Notes: generated by a model from the letters alone, not told the origin. Counted from the first letter of the stretch, positions 43,643 through 51,897 are shown. The stretch: 64,000 bases of DNA from Streptomyces agglomeratus (GCF_001746415.1 NZ_MEHJ01000001.1:6330501-6394500); one strand, 5' to 3'. Made by a program: numbers and translations.

Positions 43643-44128
43643 TCACAGCGCATTCGGAGCCGCGGGCCCCCTGGATTGGTCCTGTACGGAGATCATTGCC
43701 TCTTTCATCGTCTTCCTGCTCCTCACCACGCGCAGGACCAGGAAGAGCGGCAGGGCGAAGGGCGAGAGGAGGATCGTCAGGACCAGCAGCGGGCCCATGA
43801 CCAGCGGATGGATGGCGAGCCTGCGCGCCTCGAGGAACATCCACTGGCCGATCAGCAGGTCCCAGGCGATGATCTGCGCCCAGACCGCCCCGGCGCCGTT
43901 GGCCTTGAGCACCAGATCGCGGAACACGTCGATGTCGGGCGCCGACACCGCCGCCCACAGTTCGGGGAAGACCTGGAGGGCCATGGTGAAGTAGACGACG
44001 AGGACCGGCGCGACGGTCCAGGGTGACGCGGCGAGCCGCGTGGTGGGCCCCCAGGAGGGCGCGAGGATCAGCAGCAGCCAGACGGGCGCGGCCAGCCAGA
44101 AGGTGATCTCGAAGAGGACTCCGGTCAT
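43643..44128 (-). CDS. Four-span membrane protein, ABA4-like (DUF4281)
   Basis: Integral membrane protein of 161 residues that resembles the ABA4/DUF4281 family by FEITFWLAAPVWLLLILAP at the start, and AWDLLIGQWMFLEARRLAIHP and PFALPLFLVLRVVR in the second half. About four hydrophobic segments. Plant ABA4 acts in xanthophyll metabolism, but the bacterial function is unknown. Its ATG overlaps the stop of the next upstream gene by 4 bases. Its last 13 codons contain the promoter of the sigma operon, so the two transcripts overlap. Confidence 0.75.
   Translation of the reverse strand: MTGVLFEITFWLAAPVWLLLILAPSWGPTTRLAASPWTVAPVLVVYFTMALQVFPELWAAVSAPDIDVFRDLVLKANGAGAVWAQIIAWDLLIGQWMFLEARRLAIHPLVMGPLLVLTILLSPFALPLFLVLRVVRSRKTMKEAMISVQDQSRGPAAPNAL
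43652..43682 (-). promoter_or_regulatory. SigK-type promoter of the sigma/anti-sigma operon
   Basis: On the minus strand GGACCAATCC (43682-43673), a 15-base spacer, CCGAAT (43657-43652), 55 bp before the sigma start and inside the 3' end of the DUF4281 gene. Identical core elements stand before the fasciclin gene at 40718-40748, indicating autoregulation. Confidence 0.75.
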
Positions 44129-45117
44129 GCGGCGAGCTCCTTGGTGGTGGTGTCCGGGACCGGCTCCGGCGCTTCCCGTGAGGGAGTCGTACGCAGCGAT
44201 ACGAGCGTTCCCGCGAACGAGCCGGCCACGATCACGGCCGCGGCCGTCAGTGTCGCGCCGTCCGGGTGTATCAGCGCCTGGCCGCGCAGTGCCTGCCAGG
44301 TGACCAGGGCGAGGACGGCGGCGTACGAGGCGGACGCCACCAGCACGAGCCGCAGTCGCACCCGCGCGTCGCGCAGCCGGCGCAGACGCGGGGCGAGCGC
44401 GACGAGGACGAGCAGGAAGAGCGGGATCAGCTGAAGGGCGTGCATGCCGACGAAGTGCGGAATGCGCAGGTCCCCGCCGGTCGTCGACCAGCCCGTCAGC
44501 GGCATCGAGGGGCCGCCGTCCGGCACCCCGACACTGTGCGCCCCGACCACGTCGGAGACGCCCCGGCCGCCGGCCGCCTGCTGTTCGGGGGTGGGCTGGG
44601 TCATCAGATTGCCGAGGGCGGCGCCGATCAGTGCGATCACCGCGCCCAGCCGGACGGCCCAGGCGGAGGCGCGGTCGGCCAGCCGGGAGCGGAAGAGCAG
44701 CACCGCGATGACCAGTGAGCCGATCCACAGCGTCACGATCGTCACGGCCATGACGTTGAACAGCAGCGCGTCGAAGGCGGTCGCGTAGTTGAAGTGGCTT
44801 CGCCGGCCGCGGACCACCTGGCCGACGATGACGGCCATCTCGATCGCACCGGTCACCGCGACGACCGTGCCGGCCCACCACCCCACCCTGCGGCCGCGCG
44901 TGGCCAGCGACAGCATCCAGGCCAGCGTCATCGCGTACATCAGCAGCGACACCGAGAACTTGAGGGGCTTGAACCAGATCGCCGAGCCCGCCAGTACCCG
45001 GTCGTCGACGGCCATCCCCACCGCCGAGACGGCGGCGAGGACAGCCATCACGGCGGAGAAGACGAGCAACGGCCGGTGCCAGGCGAGCCATGGACGGGAT
45101 GAAGCCGTGATGCGCAC
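44125..45117 (-). CDS. Polytopic membrane protein of unknown function
   Basis: 330 residues from the GTG at 45117 (GAGAGGGG 8 bases upstream), with about eight hydrophobic helices. Notable conserved-looking polar spots are AIWFKPLKFSVSLLMYAMT, FNYATAFDALLFN, and HFVGMHALQLIPLFLLVL with two His in a helix, which might bind metal or haem. No named family recognised. Coupled by a 4-base overlap to the DUF4281 gene downstream, and divergent from a MerR gene across a dyad-rich 105-bp region, so it is probably under MerR control. Confidence 0.75.
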   Translation of the reverse strand: MRITASSRPWLAWHRPLLVFSAVMAVLAAVSAVGMAVDDRVLAGSAIWFKPLKFSVSLLMYAMTLAWMLSLATRGRRVGWWAGTVVAVTGAIEMAVIVGQVVRGRRSHFNYATAFDALLFNVMAVTIVTLWIGSLVIAVLLFRSRLADRASAWAVRLGAVIALIGAALGNLMTQPTPEQQAAGGRGVSDVVGAHSVGVPDGGPSMPLTGWSTTGGDLRIPHFVGMHALQLIPLFLLVLVALAPRLRRLRDARVRLRLVLVASASYAAVLALVTWQALRGQALIHPDGATLTAAAVIVAGSFAGTLVSLRTTPSREAPEPVPDTTTKELAA

Positions 45118-45136
45118 AGGGATTCCCCTCTCAGAA

Positions 45137-45180
45137 ATAGATAGTGACACTCTCTGCTATCCGATAGCGGAACTATCTAT
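45137..45180. promoter_or_regulatory. MerR-type divergent operator with nested palindromes
   Basis: Outer inverted repeat ATAGATAGT (45137-45145) and ACTATCTAT (45172-45180), perfect 9-bp arms 26 bp apart. Centred between them is GCTATCCGATAGC (45156-45168), a 6-bp-arm palindrome. The AT-rich block stands out from its surroundings. TGACAC (45145-45150) and AACTAT (45171-45176) are 20 bp apart, the overlong spacing expected for a MerR-activated promoter. Confidence 0.6.
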
Positions 45181-45222
45181 GATGAGATGGGGACTTGGCA
45201 AGCAGGGAGAGGTGAACGCGAA

Positions 45223-45864
45223 GTGCGCATCGGTGAGTTGAGTCGCAGAACGGGGGTTCCCGTGCCGACGGTCAAGTACTACGTACGGGAAGGGCTGTTG
45301 CCGCCCGGGCTGCTGACCAGCCCGAACCAGGCGGCGTACGACGAGACGCACGAGCGCAGGCTGCGGCTGATCCGCGCACTGCTCGACGTGGGCGGGCTGA
45401 AGGTGGCCGCCATCCGGGAGGTCCTCGCGGCGGTCGACGATCCCGGCCGGCCGGTGCACGACGTACTGGGTCAGGCGACGAACAGCATCATCAAGCGGCA
45501 CGGCGACGAGACGGACGACGAGGCGGCGGCGGCCCGGGAGGAGGTGGCCGCACTGATCGCCCGCCGCGCATGGCGGGTCGATCCGGGCAACCCGGCCGTC
45601 GGCGCCCTGGTGGCGGCGCTGGCCGCGCTCGGCCGGCTGGGGCACGGCGGCTTCGCCCGCGTGCTGGACGACTACGCGGACGCCGCGCAGGCGGTGGCCC
45701 GCGCGGACCTCGCGTACGTCGCCGGGCGGGCGGCCATGGACGACCTGGTGGAGAGCGTGGTGATCGGCACGGTGATGGGCGACGCGGTCTTCATGGCGCT
45801 GCGCAGACTCGCGCAGGTGGACGAGTCCGCCCGTACGTACGGAGGTGGCAAGGCTCCCCGGTGA
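45223..45864 (+). CDS. MerR-family transcriptional regulator
   Basis: 213 residues from the GTG at 45223, which starts the protein at the conserved RIGELSRRTGVPVPTVKYYVREGLLPPG. The MerR winged helix is residues 1-70, then a helical coiled coil and an all-alpha C-terminal domain (about 100-213) without recognisable metal Cys or B12 motif; it resembles TipAS/TetR-like helical effector domains. It is divergent from the membrane-protein pair and shares the palindromic region with it. Ligand unknown. Confidence 0.88.
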   Translation: MRIGELSRRTGVPVPTVKYYVREGLLPPGLLTSPNQAAYDETHERRLRLIRALLDVGGLKVAAIREVLAAVDDPGRPVHDVLGQATNSIIKRHGDETDDEAAAAREEVAALIARRAWRVDPGNPAVGALVAALAALGRLGHGGFARVLDDYADAAQAVARADLAYVAGRAAMDDLVESVVIGTVMGDAVFMALRRLAQVDESARTYGGGKAPR

Positions 45865-45904
45865 GTGCCGGGCGGGGGAGCCGGGCCGTACGGAGGACCG
45901 GCGA

Positions 45905-45933
45905 GGCCCCCCACCGGGTGCCGGAGGGGGGCC
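45905..45933. terminator. Bidirectional hairpin between MerR and the siderophore-interacting protein gene
   Basis: Perfect arms GGCCCCCC/GGGGGGCC around a 13-base loop, flanked by a second outer repeat GCCGTACGGA/TCCGTACGG. It lies between two convergent stops. Confidence 0.65.
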
Positions 45934-45957
45934 GAGTGCGGTCCGTACGGAACAGGG

Positions 45958-46806
45958 TCAGGCGGAGGCGGCCGGCTCCTGCTCGCGCTCGACCTGCTCG
46001 TTCCACTCGCGCTTGACCGCGCGCCAGGCGTCGTCGTCCTGCCCGAGGCGCCAGTAACCCGAGATGGACAGCCGCTCACGCGCGATCCCGCGGTCCACGC
46101 GCAGGTGGCGGCGGAGGTCCTTCACGAAGCCCGCCTCACCGTGGACGAACGCGTGGACGTCGCCCGCCGGGAAGTCGAGCCCGCGCACGGCGGCGATCAG
46201 GGCCTCGCCCACCGGCTTCCCGCCGCGGTGCAGCCAGTTCACCGCCACGCCGTCCGGCGTGCCGATCTTCTGCTCCTCCTCGGGGCCCGCCACCTCGACG
46301 AAGGCGTGCACCACGGCGCCCTCCGGCATCCGCTCCAGGGACGCGGCGATCGCGGGGAGCGCGCTCTCGTCGCCCACCAGCAGATGCCAGGCGGCCGCCG
46401 GGTCCGGCGCGTAACCGCCGCCGGGGCCCAGGAAGCGCACCGTCTCACCGGGCCGCACCCGCGCCGCCCACGGGCCGGCCAGGCCCTCGTCGCCGTGCAC
46501 CACGAAGTCGACCGTCAGCTCGCGCTGTACGGCGTCCCACGCGCGCACCGTGTACGTCCGTGTGACCGGCCACTGCTCGGCCGGGAACTCCTCGCGGATC
46601 CGGGCCATGTCGAACGGCTCCGGGTAGACCGCTCCGGCCGCCGGGAACAGCACCTTGATGTAGTGGTCGGTGAACTCGTCGGCCGTGAGTCCGGCCAGCC
46701 CCTCACTGCCCAGGACGACACGAACCATGTGCGGTGTGATCCGCTCGGTGCGCACCACCTGCGCCTCACGGGCCTGCGGTGTCTTGCGAGCCGTTCGTTC
46801 TGCCAC
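45958..46806 (-). CDS. Siderophore-interacting protein (FAD-dependent ferric-siderophore reductase)
   Basis: Flavoprotein of 282 residues of the ViuB/SIP family, which reduces ferric siderophores in the cytoplasm to release iron. The FAD-binding RTYTVRAWD (about residues 80-88) and FLGPGGGYAPDP are present, and the NAD(P)H part contains HLLVGDESALPAIAASL near 148 and a final GYWRLGQDDDAW. The GTG at 46806 is used, with AGGGGA seven bases upstream. An iron box overlaps its promoter region, so repression by the DtxR-type regulator under iron sufficiency is expected. Confidence 0.92.
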   Translation of the reverse strand: MAERTARKTPQAREAQVVRTERITPHMVRVVLGSEGLAGLTADEFTDHYIKVLFPAAGAVYPEPFDMARIREEFPAEQWPVTRTYTVRAWDAVQRELTVDFVVHGDEGLAGPWAARVRPGETVRFLGPGGGYAPDPAAAWHLLVGDESALPAIAASLERMPEGAVVHAFVEVAGPEEEQKIGTPDGVAVNWLHRGGKPVGEALIAAVRGLDFPAGDVHAFVHGEAGFVKDLRRHLRVDRGIARERLSISGYWRLGQDDDAWRAVKREWNEQVEREQEPAASA

Positions 46807-46838
46807 GGCGCTGTCCCCTGACTCTCGCGCGCTCAGAC

Positions 46839-46857
46839 CATGCTTAGGCTTACCTAA
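46839..46857. promoter_or_regulatory. Iron box (DmdR1/IdeR-type operator)
   Basis: The right part TTAGGCTTACCTAA (46844-46857) matches 13 of 14 bases of the corresponding part of TTAGGTTAGGCTAACCTAA; the left five bases of the 19-mer are poor. Located 33-51 bp upstream of the siderophore-interacting protein start. Confidence 0.75.
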
Positions 46858-46871
46858 GTCACGGTAGCAGC

Positions 46872-47792
46872 CTAGCCGCGCAGGGTGGTCAGAAGCCGCT
46901 CCAGCGACCCGCCCAGTCCCCACCGCGCCGCCAGCTCGGCGAGTGAGGCCGGATCGCGCGGCTCGGCGGGCAGCGCGGCGTCGAATTCCGGCAGCGGTAC
47001 GTCGGAGGCGACGCGCACCACCTTCGGCGCGACCGCGATGTAGTCCCGCGACTCGTCCAGCCGCTTGCGCTGCGACGGCGTCAGCCGGGACATCGGGTCA
47101 CCCACCGCCGCCATGATCCCGGCGAGGTCGCCGTACGCCGCGAGGAGCTTCGCGGCCGTCTTCTCGCCGATCCCGGGAACGCCCGGAAGTCCGTCACTCG
47201 GGTCGCCGCGCAGGAGCGCCAGATCGACGTACCCGGGACCGTTCACGGCGTACTTCTCCCGCAGCCACGTCTCGTCGGTGACCTGGAGCGAGCCGACACC
47301 CTTCAGCGGGTACAGCACGCGCACCCGGCGGGCGTCGTCCACCAACTGGTAGAGGTCGCGGTCGCCGGTGACGATGTCGACGGGCCCGGTGGCGCGTGCC
47401 GTCAGGGTGCCGATCACGTCGTCCGCCTCGTACGGCTCGACGCCCACCCGGGCGATCCCCAGCGCGTCGAGCACGTCCTCGATGACCGGTACCTGGGGCG
47501 AGAGCGTGTCCGGGATCTCCTCCTCGTCGGGCCCGGTCGCCGTCTCCAGCGCGACCCGGTGCGCCTTGTACGAGGGGATCAGCTCCACCCGCCAGTGCGG
47601 CCGCCAGTCGGCGTCCATGCAGGCGACGAGGTCGTCGGGGTGGTGGTCCTGGACGAGCCGGGTGATGAAGTCGAGCAGGCCGCGTACGGCGTTGACGGGC
47701 GTGCCGTCCGGGGCGCGTACGGAGTCGGGAACCCCGAAGTACGCGCGGAAGTAGAGGGAAGCGGTGTCGAGGAGCATCAGGCGTCGCGTCAC
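46872..47792 (-). CDS. 5'-3' exonuclease (flap-endonuclease family)
   Basis: Stand-alone homologue of the DNA polymerase I 5'-nuclease domain, 306 residues. The metal-binding acidic residues appear in MLLDTASLYFRAYF, ACMDADWRPHWR, YEADDVIGTL and VTGDRDLYQLV; the helix-hairpin-helix/H3TH motif GVPGIGEKTAAKLLAAYG is near residue 205. It removes RNA primers or flaps in replication and repair, probably as a backup for PolA. The start is the GTG at 47792. It is divergent from the glycine-betaine transporter genes. A like gene lies near helY in mycobacteria. Confidence 0.92.
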   Translation of the reverse strand: MTRRLMLLDTASLYFRAYFGVPDSVRAPDGTPVNAVRGLLDFITRLVQDHHPDDLVACMDADWRPHWRVELIPSYKAHRVALETATGPDEEEIPDTLSPQVPVIEDVLDALGIARVGVEPYEADDVIGTLTARATGPVDIVTGDRDLYQLVDDARRVRVLYPLKGVGSLQVTDETWLREKYAVNGPGYVDLALLRGDPSDGLPGVPGIGEKTAAKLLAAYGDLAGIMAAVGDPMSRLTPSQRKRLDESRDYIAVAPKVVRVASDVPLPEFDAALPAEPRDPASLAELAARWGLGGSLERLLTTLRG

Positions 47793-47858
47793 ACCCTGAT
47801 GATGCCGTACGCCGTGCCGGCGGCCGGTGCGTGAAGTGGATCACTCTTGTGTTTGGCC

Positions 47859-47864
47859 TATACA
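47859..47864 (+). promoter_or_regulatory. Possible -10 element for the betaine transporter operon
   Basis: TATACA in GGCCTATACACG, 109 bp before the first opu gene, in the 180-bp divergent region. TTGACG at 47915-47920 could belong to a second promoter, but no well-spaced -10 follows. Confidence 0.3.
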
Positions 47865-47972
47865 CGTAAGGGCAGGCGCGGCCCCGGAGCGGACCCCGTT
47901 GGGATTTCAACTTCTTGACGGGGCCGGCGGGCCGAATCCGTACCGCTCCCCGGTTCAACACGTGAGGTGTAT

Positions 47973-49190
47973 GTGTCCAGGCTTCAGGCCGACCACTTGT
48001 ACAAAGTGTTCGGCAGACGACCCGAAGAGGCGGTACGGAGGCTCGAAAGCGGAGCGGACCGCGACGAGCTGCGCGCCGACGGGACGACGGCCGCGGTGAT
48101 CGACGCCTCGTTCTCCGTGGAGCCGGGCCAGATCTTCGTCGTCATGGGGCTGTCCGGGTCCGGCAAGTCGACGCTGCTGCGGATGCTCAACGGGCTGCTG
48201 GAGCCGACGGCGGGCACGGTCCTCTTCGACGGACAGGACCTCACCGCGCTGAACCCCGCCGCGCTGCGCGCCGTACGGTCCTCGAAGATCAGCATGGTGT
48301 TCCAGCACTTCGCGCTGTTCCCGCACCGGAGCGTTCTGGAGAACGCCGGGTACGGCCTCGAAGTACAGGGCGTCCCGCGCGCCGAACGCGAGAAGCGCGC
48401 CACCGAGGCCCTGGAACTCGCCGGCCTCAAGGGCTGGGAGAAATCCTGGCCCGACGAGCTGTCGGGCGGTATGCAGCAGCGCGTCGGCCTGGCCCGCGCG
48501 CTCGCCACCGACGCCGATCTCCTGCTGATGGACGAGTCGTTCAGCGCCCTCGACCCGCTGATCCGCCGCGACATGCAGGACCAGCTCCTCGAACTCCAGA
48601 AGCGCCTGAAGAAAACCATCGTCTTCATCACCCACGACCTCAACGAGGCCATGCGCCTCGGCGACCGCATCGCCGTCATGCGCGACGGGCGCATCGTCCA
48701 GCTGGGCACCGCCGAGGACATCCTCGTCACTCCGGCCGACGACTACGTCGCCTCCTTCACCCAGGACGTGGACCGCTCCCGCGTGCTCACGGCGGGCGCC
48801 GTCATGACGGACCCCGGGACCGCCTTCGGTACGAGGACGGACGACGGCCGGGAGCTGCGCGACGCGCGGGACGTGCTGGACGCGGCCCCCGCGACCGTTC
48901 CCGCCGACACCCCGATCGTCGAACTGTTCACTCCCTGCTCCACCAGCGGCGCGCCCGTCGCCGTGACCGGCGCCGATGGCACGCTCATCGGCGTTGTGGG
49001 GCGCGCCCGGCTGCTGGCGGTCCTCGGCGAACCGATGACCTCCGGGCGGCACCCCGAGGGCGCCGGCCCGGTCGACGCCAGGAGCCCCGGCGACACCGCG
49101 AAGCCCAATGACGCCACGACACCGGACCGGTCCACGAGCGACGCCACCGCACCGGACCGCCCCACGAGCAAGGTGATCGCCCGTGCCTAG
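47973..49190 (+). CDS. opuAA: Glycine betaine/proline ABC transporter ATP-binding protein
   Basis: Energising subunit of an osmoprotectant uptake system, 405 residues. Walker A GLSGSGKST is near residue 60, the Q-loop in MVFQHFALFPHRS, the signature LSGGMQQRVGLARAL, Walker B LLLMDESFSALDP and the switch His in FITHDLNEAM. After residue 275 a CBS-like segment (TPCSTSGAPVAVTGADGTLIGVVGRARLL) would be the ionic-strength sensor, then a disordered Thr/Asp/Pro tail. The GTG at 47973 is chosen because GTGAGG lies 6 bases before it. The next gene overlaps by 8 bases. Confidence 0.94.
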   Translation: MSRLQADHLYKVFGRRPEEAVRRLESGADRDELRADGTTAAVIDASFSVEPGQIFVVMGLSGSGKSTLLRMLNGLLEPTAGTVLFDGQDLTALNPAALRAVRSSKISMVFQHFALFPHRSVLENAGYGLEVQGVPRAEREKRATEALELAGLKGWEKSWPDELSGGMQQRVGLARALATDADLLLMDESFSALDPLIRRDMQDQLLELQKRLKKTIVFITHDLNEAMRLGDRIAVMRDGRIVQLGTAEDILVTPADDYVASFTQDVDRSRVLTAGAVMTDPGTAFGTRTDDGRELRDARDVLDAAPATVPADTPIVELFTPCSTSGAPVAVTGADGTLIGVVGRARLLAVLGEPMTSGRHPEGAGPVDARSPGDTAKPNDATTPDRSTSDATAPDRPTSKVIARA

Positions 49191-51093
49191 GATCCCCATG
49201 GGCGAGTGGGTCAACGACGCCGTCGACTGGCTCCAGACCCACCTCGCGCCCGTCTTCGACGCGGCCAGTACCGTCATCAGCGGCATGCAGGACGGCATCT
49301 ACACCGTTCTCGCCGCCCCGCACCCCCTCCTGCTCGCCGGCATCCTCGCGGTCGTCGCGTGCCGGCTGCGCGGCCTGACCGCCGGTGCCCTGGCCTTCGC
49401 CGGTTTCGCGCTCATCGACTCGGTCGAGATGTGGGACGACGCCATGTCGACCCTCTCGCTGGTCCTCGTCGCGACCGTCATCACGCTGGCCGTCGCCGTA
49501 CCCCTGGGCATCTGGTCCGCGCGCTCGAAGACGGTCAGCGCCGCGACCCGCCCCGTCATGGACTTCATGCAGACCATGCCCGCCATGGTCTACCTGATCC
49601 CCGGCGTGCTGTTCTTCGGCGTCGGAGCGGTCCCCGGCATCATCGCCACGATCATCTTCGCGCTGCCCCCGGGCGTACGCATGACCGAACTCGGCATCCG
49701 TCAGGTCGACGGCGACCTCGTCGAAGCCGCCCAGGCGTTCGGTACGAGCCCCCGCGACACCCTGCTGCGCGTACAGCTCCCGCTCGCCCTGCCGACGATC
49801 ATGGCCGGCGTCAACCAGGTCATCATGCTGGGCCTGTCCATGGTGGTCATCGCCGGCATGGTCGGCGCCGGCGGCCTGGGCGGCGCGGTCTACCGCGCGC
49901 TCGGCAACGTCGACGTCGGTCTCGGCTTCGAAGCCGGTCTGTCCATCGTCGTCCTCGCCATGTACCTCGACCGGATGACCGGCGCGCTCGGCGCGCAGAT
50001 CTCCCCGCTCGGCCGCCGCGCGCTCGCCAGGGCCAGGGAGACGGGCAGGCCGGGCGGCGCGAAGCTCTGGAACTACCGCCCGCAGCCCGCCGTCGCCTTG
50101 GCCGGAGTCGTCGTACTCGCCCTCGTCGCCGGTGGCACGAGTGTGTTCGGCGGCACGAAGGCCGCCGACGCCGACGACCCCGGCAACGTCGGCAAGGGCA
50201 AGAAGATCTCCATGGGCTACATCCCCTGGGACGAGGGCATCGCGTCCACGTTCCTCTGGAAGGAGCTGCTGGAGCGGCGCGGGTACGAGGTCGACGCCGA
50301 GCAGTACGAGGCGGGCTCGCTCTACACCGGCCAGTCCACCGGCCAGATCGACATCCAGACCGACTCCTGGCTGCCCGTCACGCACGAGAAGTACTGGGCG
50401 AAGTACCAGGACAAGCTGGAGGACATGGGCTCCTGGTACGGACCGACGTCCCTGGAGCTGTCCGTCCCCTCGTACATGAAGGACGTCGACTCCCTCGAAG
50501 ACCTCAAGGGCAGGTCGGACACGTTCAAGGGCCGCATCATCGGCATCGAGCCGAGCGCCGGGATGATGGGCCTCCTCAAGGACAAGGTTCTCGAGGAGTA
50601 CGGCCTGGAGGGCGAGTACGAGGTCGTCGACGGCTCCACCCCCGGCATGCTGGCCGAGCTCAAGCGCGCGTATGACGAGAAGGAGCCCGTCGTCACCACG
50701 CTGTGGTCGCCGCACTGGGCGTACAGCACCTACGACCTGAAGAAGCTCAAGGACCCGAAGGGCGCCTGGGGCAAGGGCGACGGTGTGCACACGCTCACGC
50801 GCGAGGGCTTCTCCGACGAGAACCCGGCCGTCGGGAAGTGGCTCAAGGACTTCCGGATGACCGAGGAGCAGCTCACGGGTCTTGAGGCGAAGATCCAGGC
50901 GGGCGGCAAGGGCAAAGAACAGGACGCCGTCCGCGCCTGGCTCAGGGAGAACCCGGGCCTGGCCGACCAGTGGGCGCCGGTCGCCGGGACGTCCGAGGGG
51001 GACGCCGGGGCAGCGGCGGCTTCCCGGCGGCCCACCGCGGCCGCCCAGGTCGACGCGGGCATCGCCGAGAAGTTGGCACCGGCCGCCGGCTGA
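49183..51093 (+). CDS. opuAB: Glycine betaine ABC transporter, permease fused to substrate-binding domain
   Basis: Single polypeptide of 636 residues. Residues 1-300 are the permease with about six to eight helices and the EAA loop DGDLVEAAQAFGTSPRDTLLRVQLPLALPT. A further membrane span near 310-325 anchors the binding domain (about 345-620), which begins KISMGYIPWDEGIASTF and has STGQIDIQTDSWLPVTHEKYW, with Trp and Asp residues typical of betaine-binding aromatic boxes. This fused form matches OpuA-type systems. The GTG at 49183 lies 8 bases inside the upstream gene, so translation is coupled. A strong hairpin follows. Confidence 0.93.
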   Translation: MPRIPMGEWVNDAVDWLQTHLAPVFDAASTVISGMQDGIYTVLAAPHPLLLAGILAVVACRLRGLTAGALAFAGFALIDSVEMWDDAMSTLSLVLVATVITLAVAVPLGIWSARSKTVSAATRPVMDFMQTMPAMVYLIPGVLFFGVGAVPGIIATIIFALPPGVRMTELGIRQVDGDLVEAAQAFGTSPRDTLLRVQLPLALPTIMAGVNQVIMLGLSMVVIAGMVGAGGLGGAVYRALGNVDVGLGFEAGLSIVVLAMYLDRMTGALGAQISPLGRRALARARETGRPGGAKLWNYRPQPAVALAGVVVLALVAGGTSVFGGTKAADADDPGNVGKGKKISMGYIPWDEGIASTFLWKELLERRGYEVDAEQYEAGSLYTGQSTGQIDIQTDSWLPVTHEKYWAKYQDKLEDMGSWYGPTSLELSVPSYMKDVDSLEDLKGRSDTFKGRIIGIEPSAGMMGLLKDKVLEEYGLEGEYEVVDGSTPGMLAELKRAYDEKEPVVTTLWSPHWAYSTYDLKKLKDPKGAWGKGDGVHTLTREGFSDENPAVGKWLKDFRMTEEQLTGLEAKIQAGGKGKEQDAVRAWLRENPGLADQWAPVAGTSEGDAGAAAASRRPTAAAQVDAGIAEKLAPAAG

Positions 51094-51120
51094 GCCGCCG
51101 GCGGTCGCGTCACCGCAGCT

Positions 51121-51166
51121 CACCGAGGGGTGGGCCTCGTCTTGTGGCGAGGTCCGCCCCTCGGTG
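51121..51166 (+). terminator. Hairpin terminator after the betaine transporter
   Basis: Arms CACCGAGGGG/CCCCTCGGTG (10 perfect pairs) continued inward by TGGGCCTCG/CGAGGTCCG and an 8-base loop, followed by CTGTCCT. Confidence 0.75.
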
Positions 51167-51274
51167 CTGTCCTGGACAGGGGGCCTTCCCTGACGTATGT
51201 ACGAAACCGGCGAGCGAAGCTGCGTAGGCTGCACTCAGTGTTGACGACCACGAGACAGGGAGGGAGCCGGAGCG

Positions 51275-51880
51275 ATGGACGACAAGGAAACTCTTCGGGT
51301 CGGTACGGCCGTCCGGAGGCGTCGCAAGTCCCTGGCCCTCACCCTGGCCACGGTCGCGGCGCGCAGCGGGCTCTCGGTGCCGTTCCTCAGCCAGATCGAG
51401 AACGAGCGGGCGAGACCCAGCACGCGCTCCCTGGAGCGGGTGGCCAAGGCGCTGGAGACCACCGCGGCCGAACTGATCGACGCCGCGGACTCGGGACGTA
51501 CGGTCGACGTCGTACGGGCCGGGCAGTACGACGGCGGGGACGGCGGCGCGGACGTGCGGTGCGTCGTGCGCGGCAGGCATCAGCTGCGGGCCACCGAGTA
51601 CACCGGGGAGCAGGACACCGGCCGCGAGTTCCAGCACCACGGCGACGAGCTGATGTACATCGCGGACGGCGCCGCCGAGGTGGAGGCCGAAGGGCGGGCG
51701 TACCGGCTGGAGCGCGGTGACACGCTGTTCCTGTCCGGAGGCGTACGGCACCGGTGGCGGGCCACCGAGGCGGGCACCCGGATCCTCGTAGTCGCGGCGG
51801 CGGGCACGGTCGGACACGACGACGACGGTGAGACCGATACCCGCAACGACGGCGGCGGCAGCGCCCGCGCCGACGGCTGA
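51275..51880 (+). CDS. XRE-family regulator with cupin sensor domain
   Basis: Transcription factor of 201 residues. Helix-turn-helix residues 8-65 include TLATVAARSGLSVPFLSQIENERARPS; the C-terminal cupin (about 105-175) contains GREFQHHGDELMYIADGAAEVEAEGRAY and LERGDTLFLSGGVRHRWRA, with His/Glu residues able to bind a metal. The tail is acidic and disordered. GGGAG precedes the ATG at 51275, and TAGGCT about 50 bases upstream is a likely -10. The metal-receptor gene follows 17 bp later, suggesting they act on a common ligand. Confidence 0.88.
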   Translation: MDDKETLRVGTAVRRRRKSLALTLATVAARSGLSVPFLSQIENERARPSTRSLERVAKALETTAAELIDAADSGRTVDVVRAGQYDGGDGGADVRCVVRGRHQLRATEYTGEQDTGREFQHHGDELMYIADGAAEVEAEGRAYRLERGDTLFLSGGVRHRWRATEAGTRILVVAAAGTVGHDDDGETDTRNDGGGSARADG

Positions 51881-51897
51881 CGGGCGGGCGGGCCGTC

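Noticed and set aside
40818..45864. LitR/LitS-type light-responsive carotenoid circuit (photolyase + ECF sigma + MerR)
   Set aside because: The MerR protein has no B12-binding domain, no crt genes are present, and the anti-sigma and promoters fit SigK/RskA better.
47947..47965. T-arm-like CCCCGGTTCAAC before the betaine transporter genes
   Set aside because: No matching acceptor, D or anticodon arms could be folded around it, so no tRNA is called.
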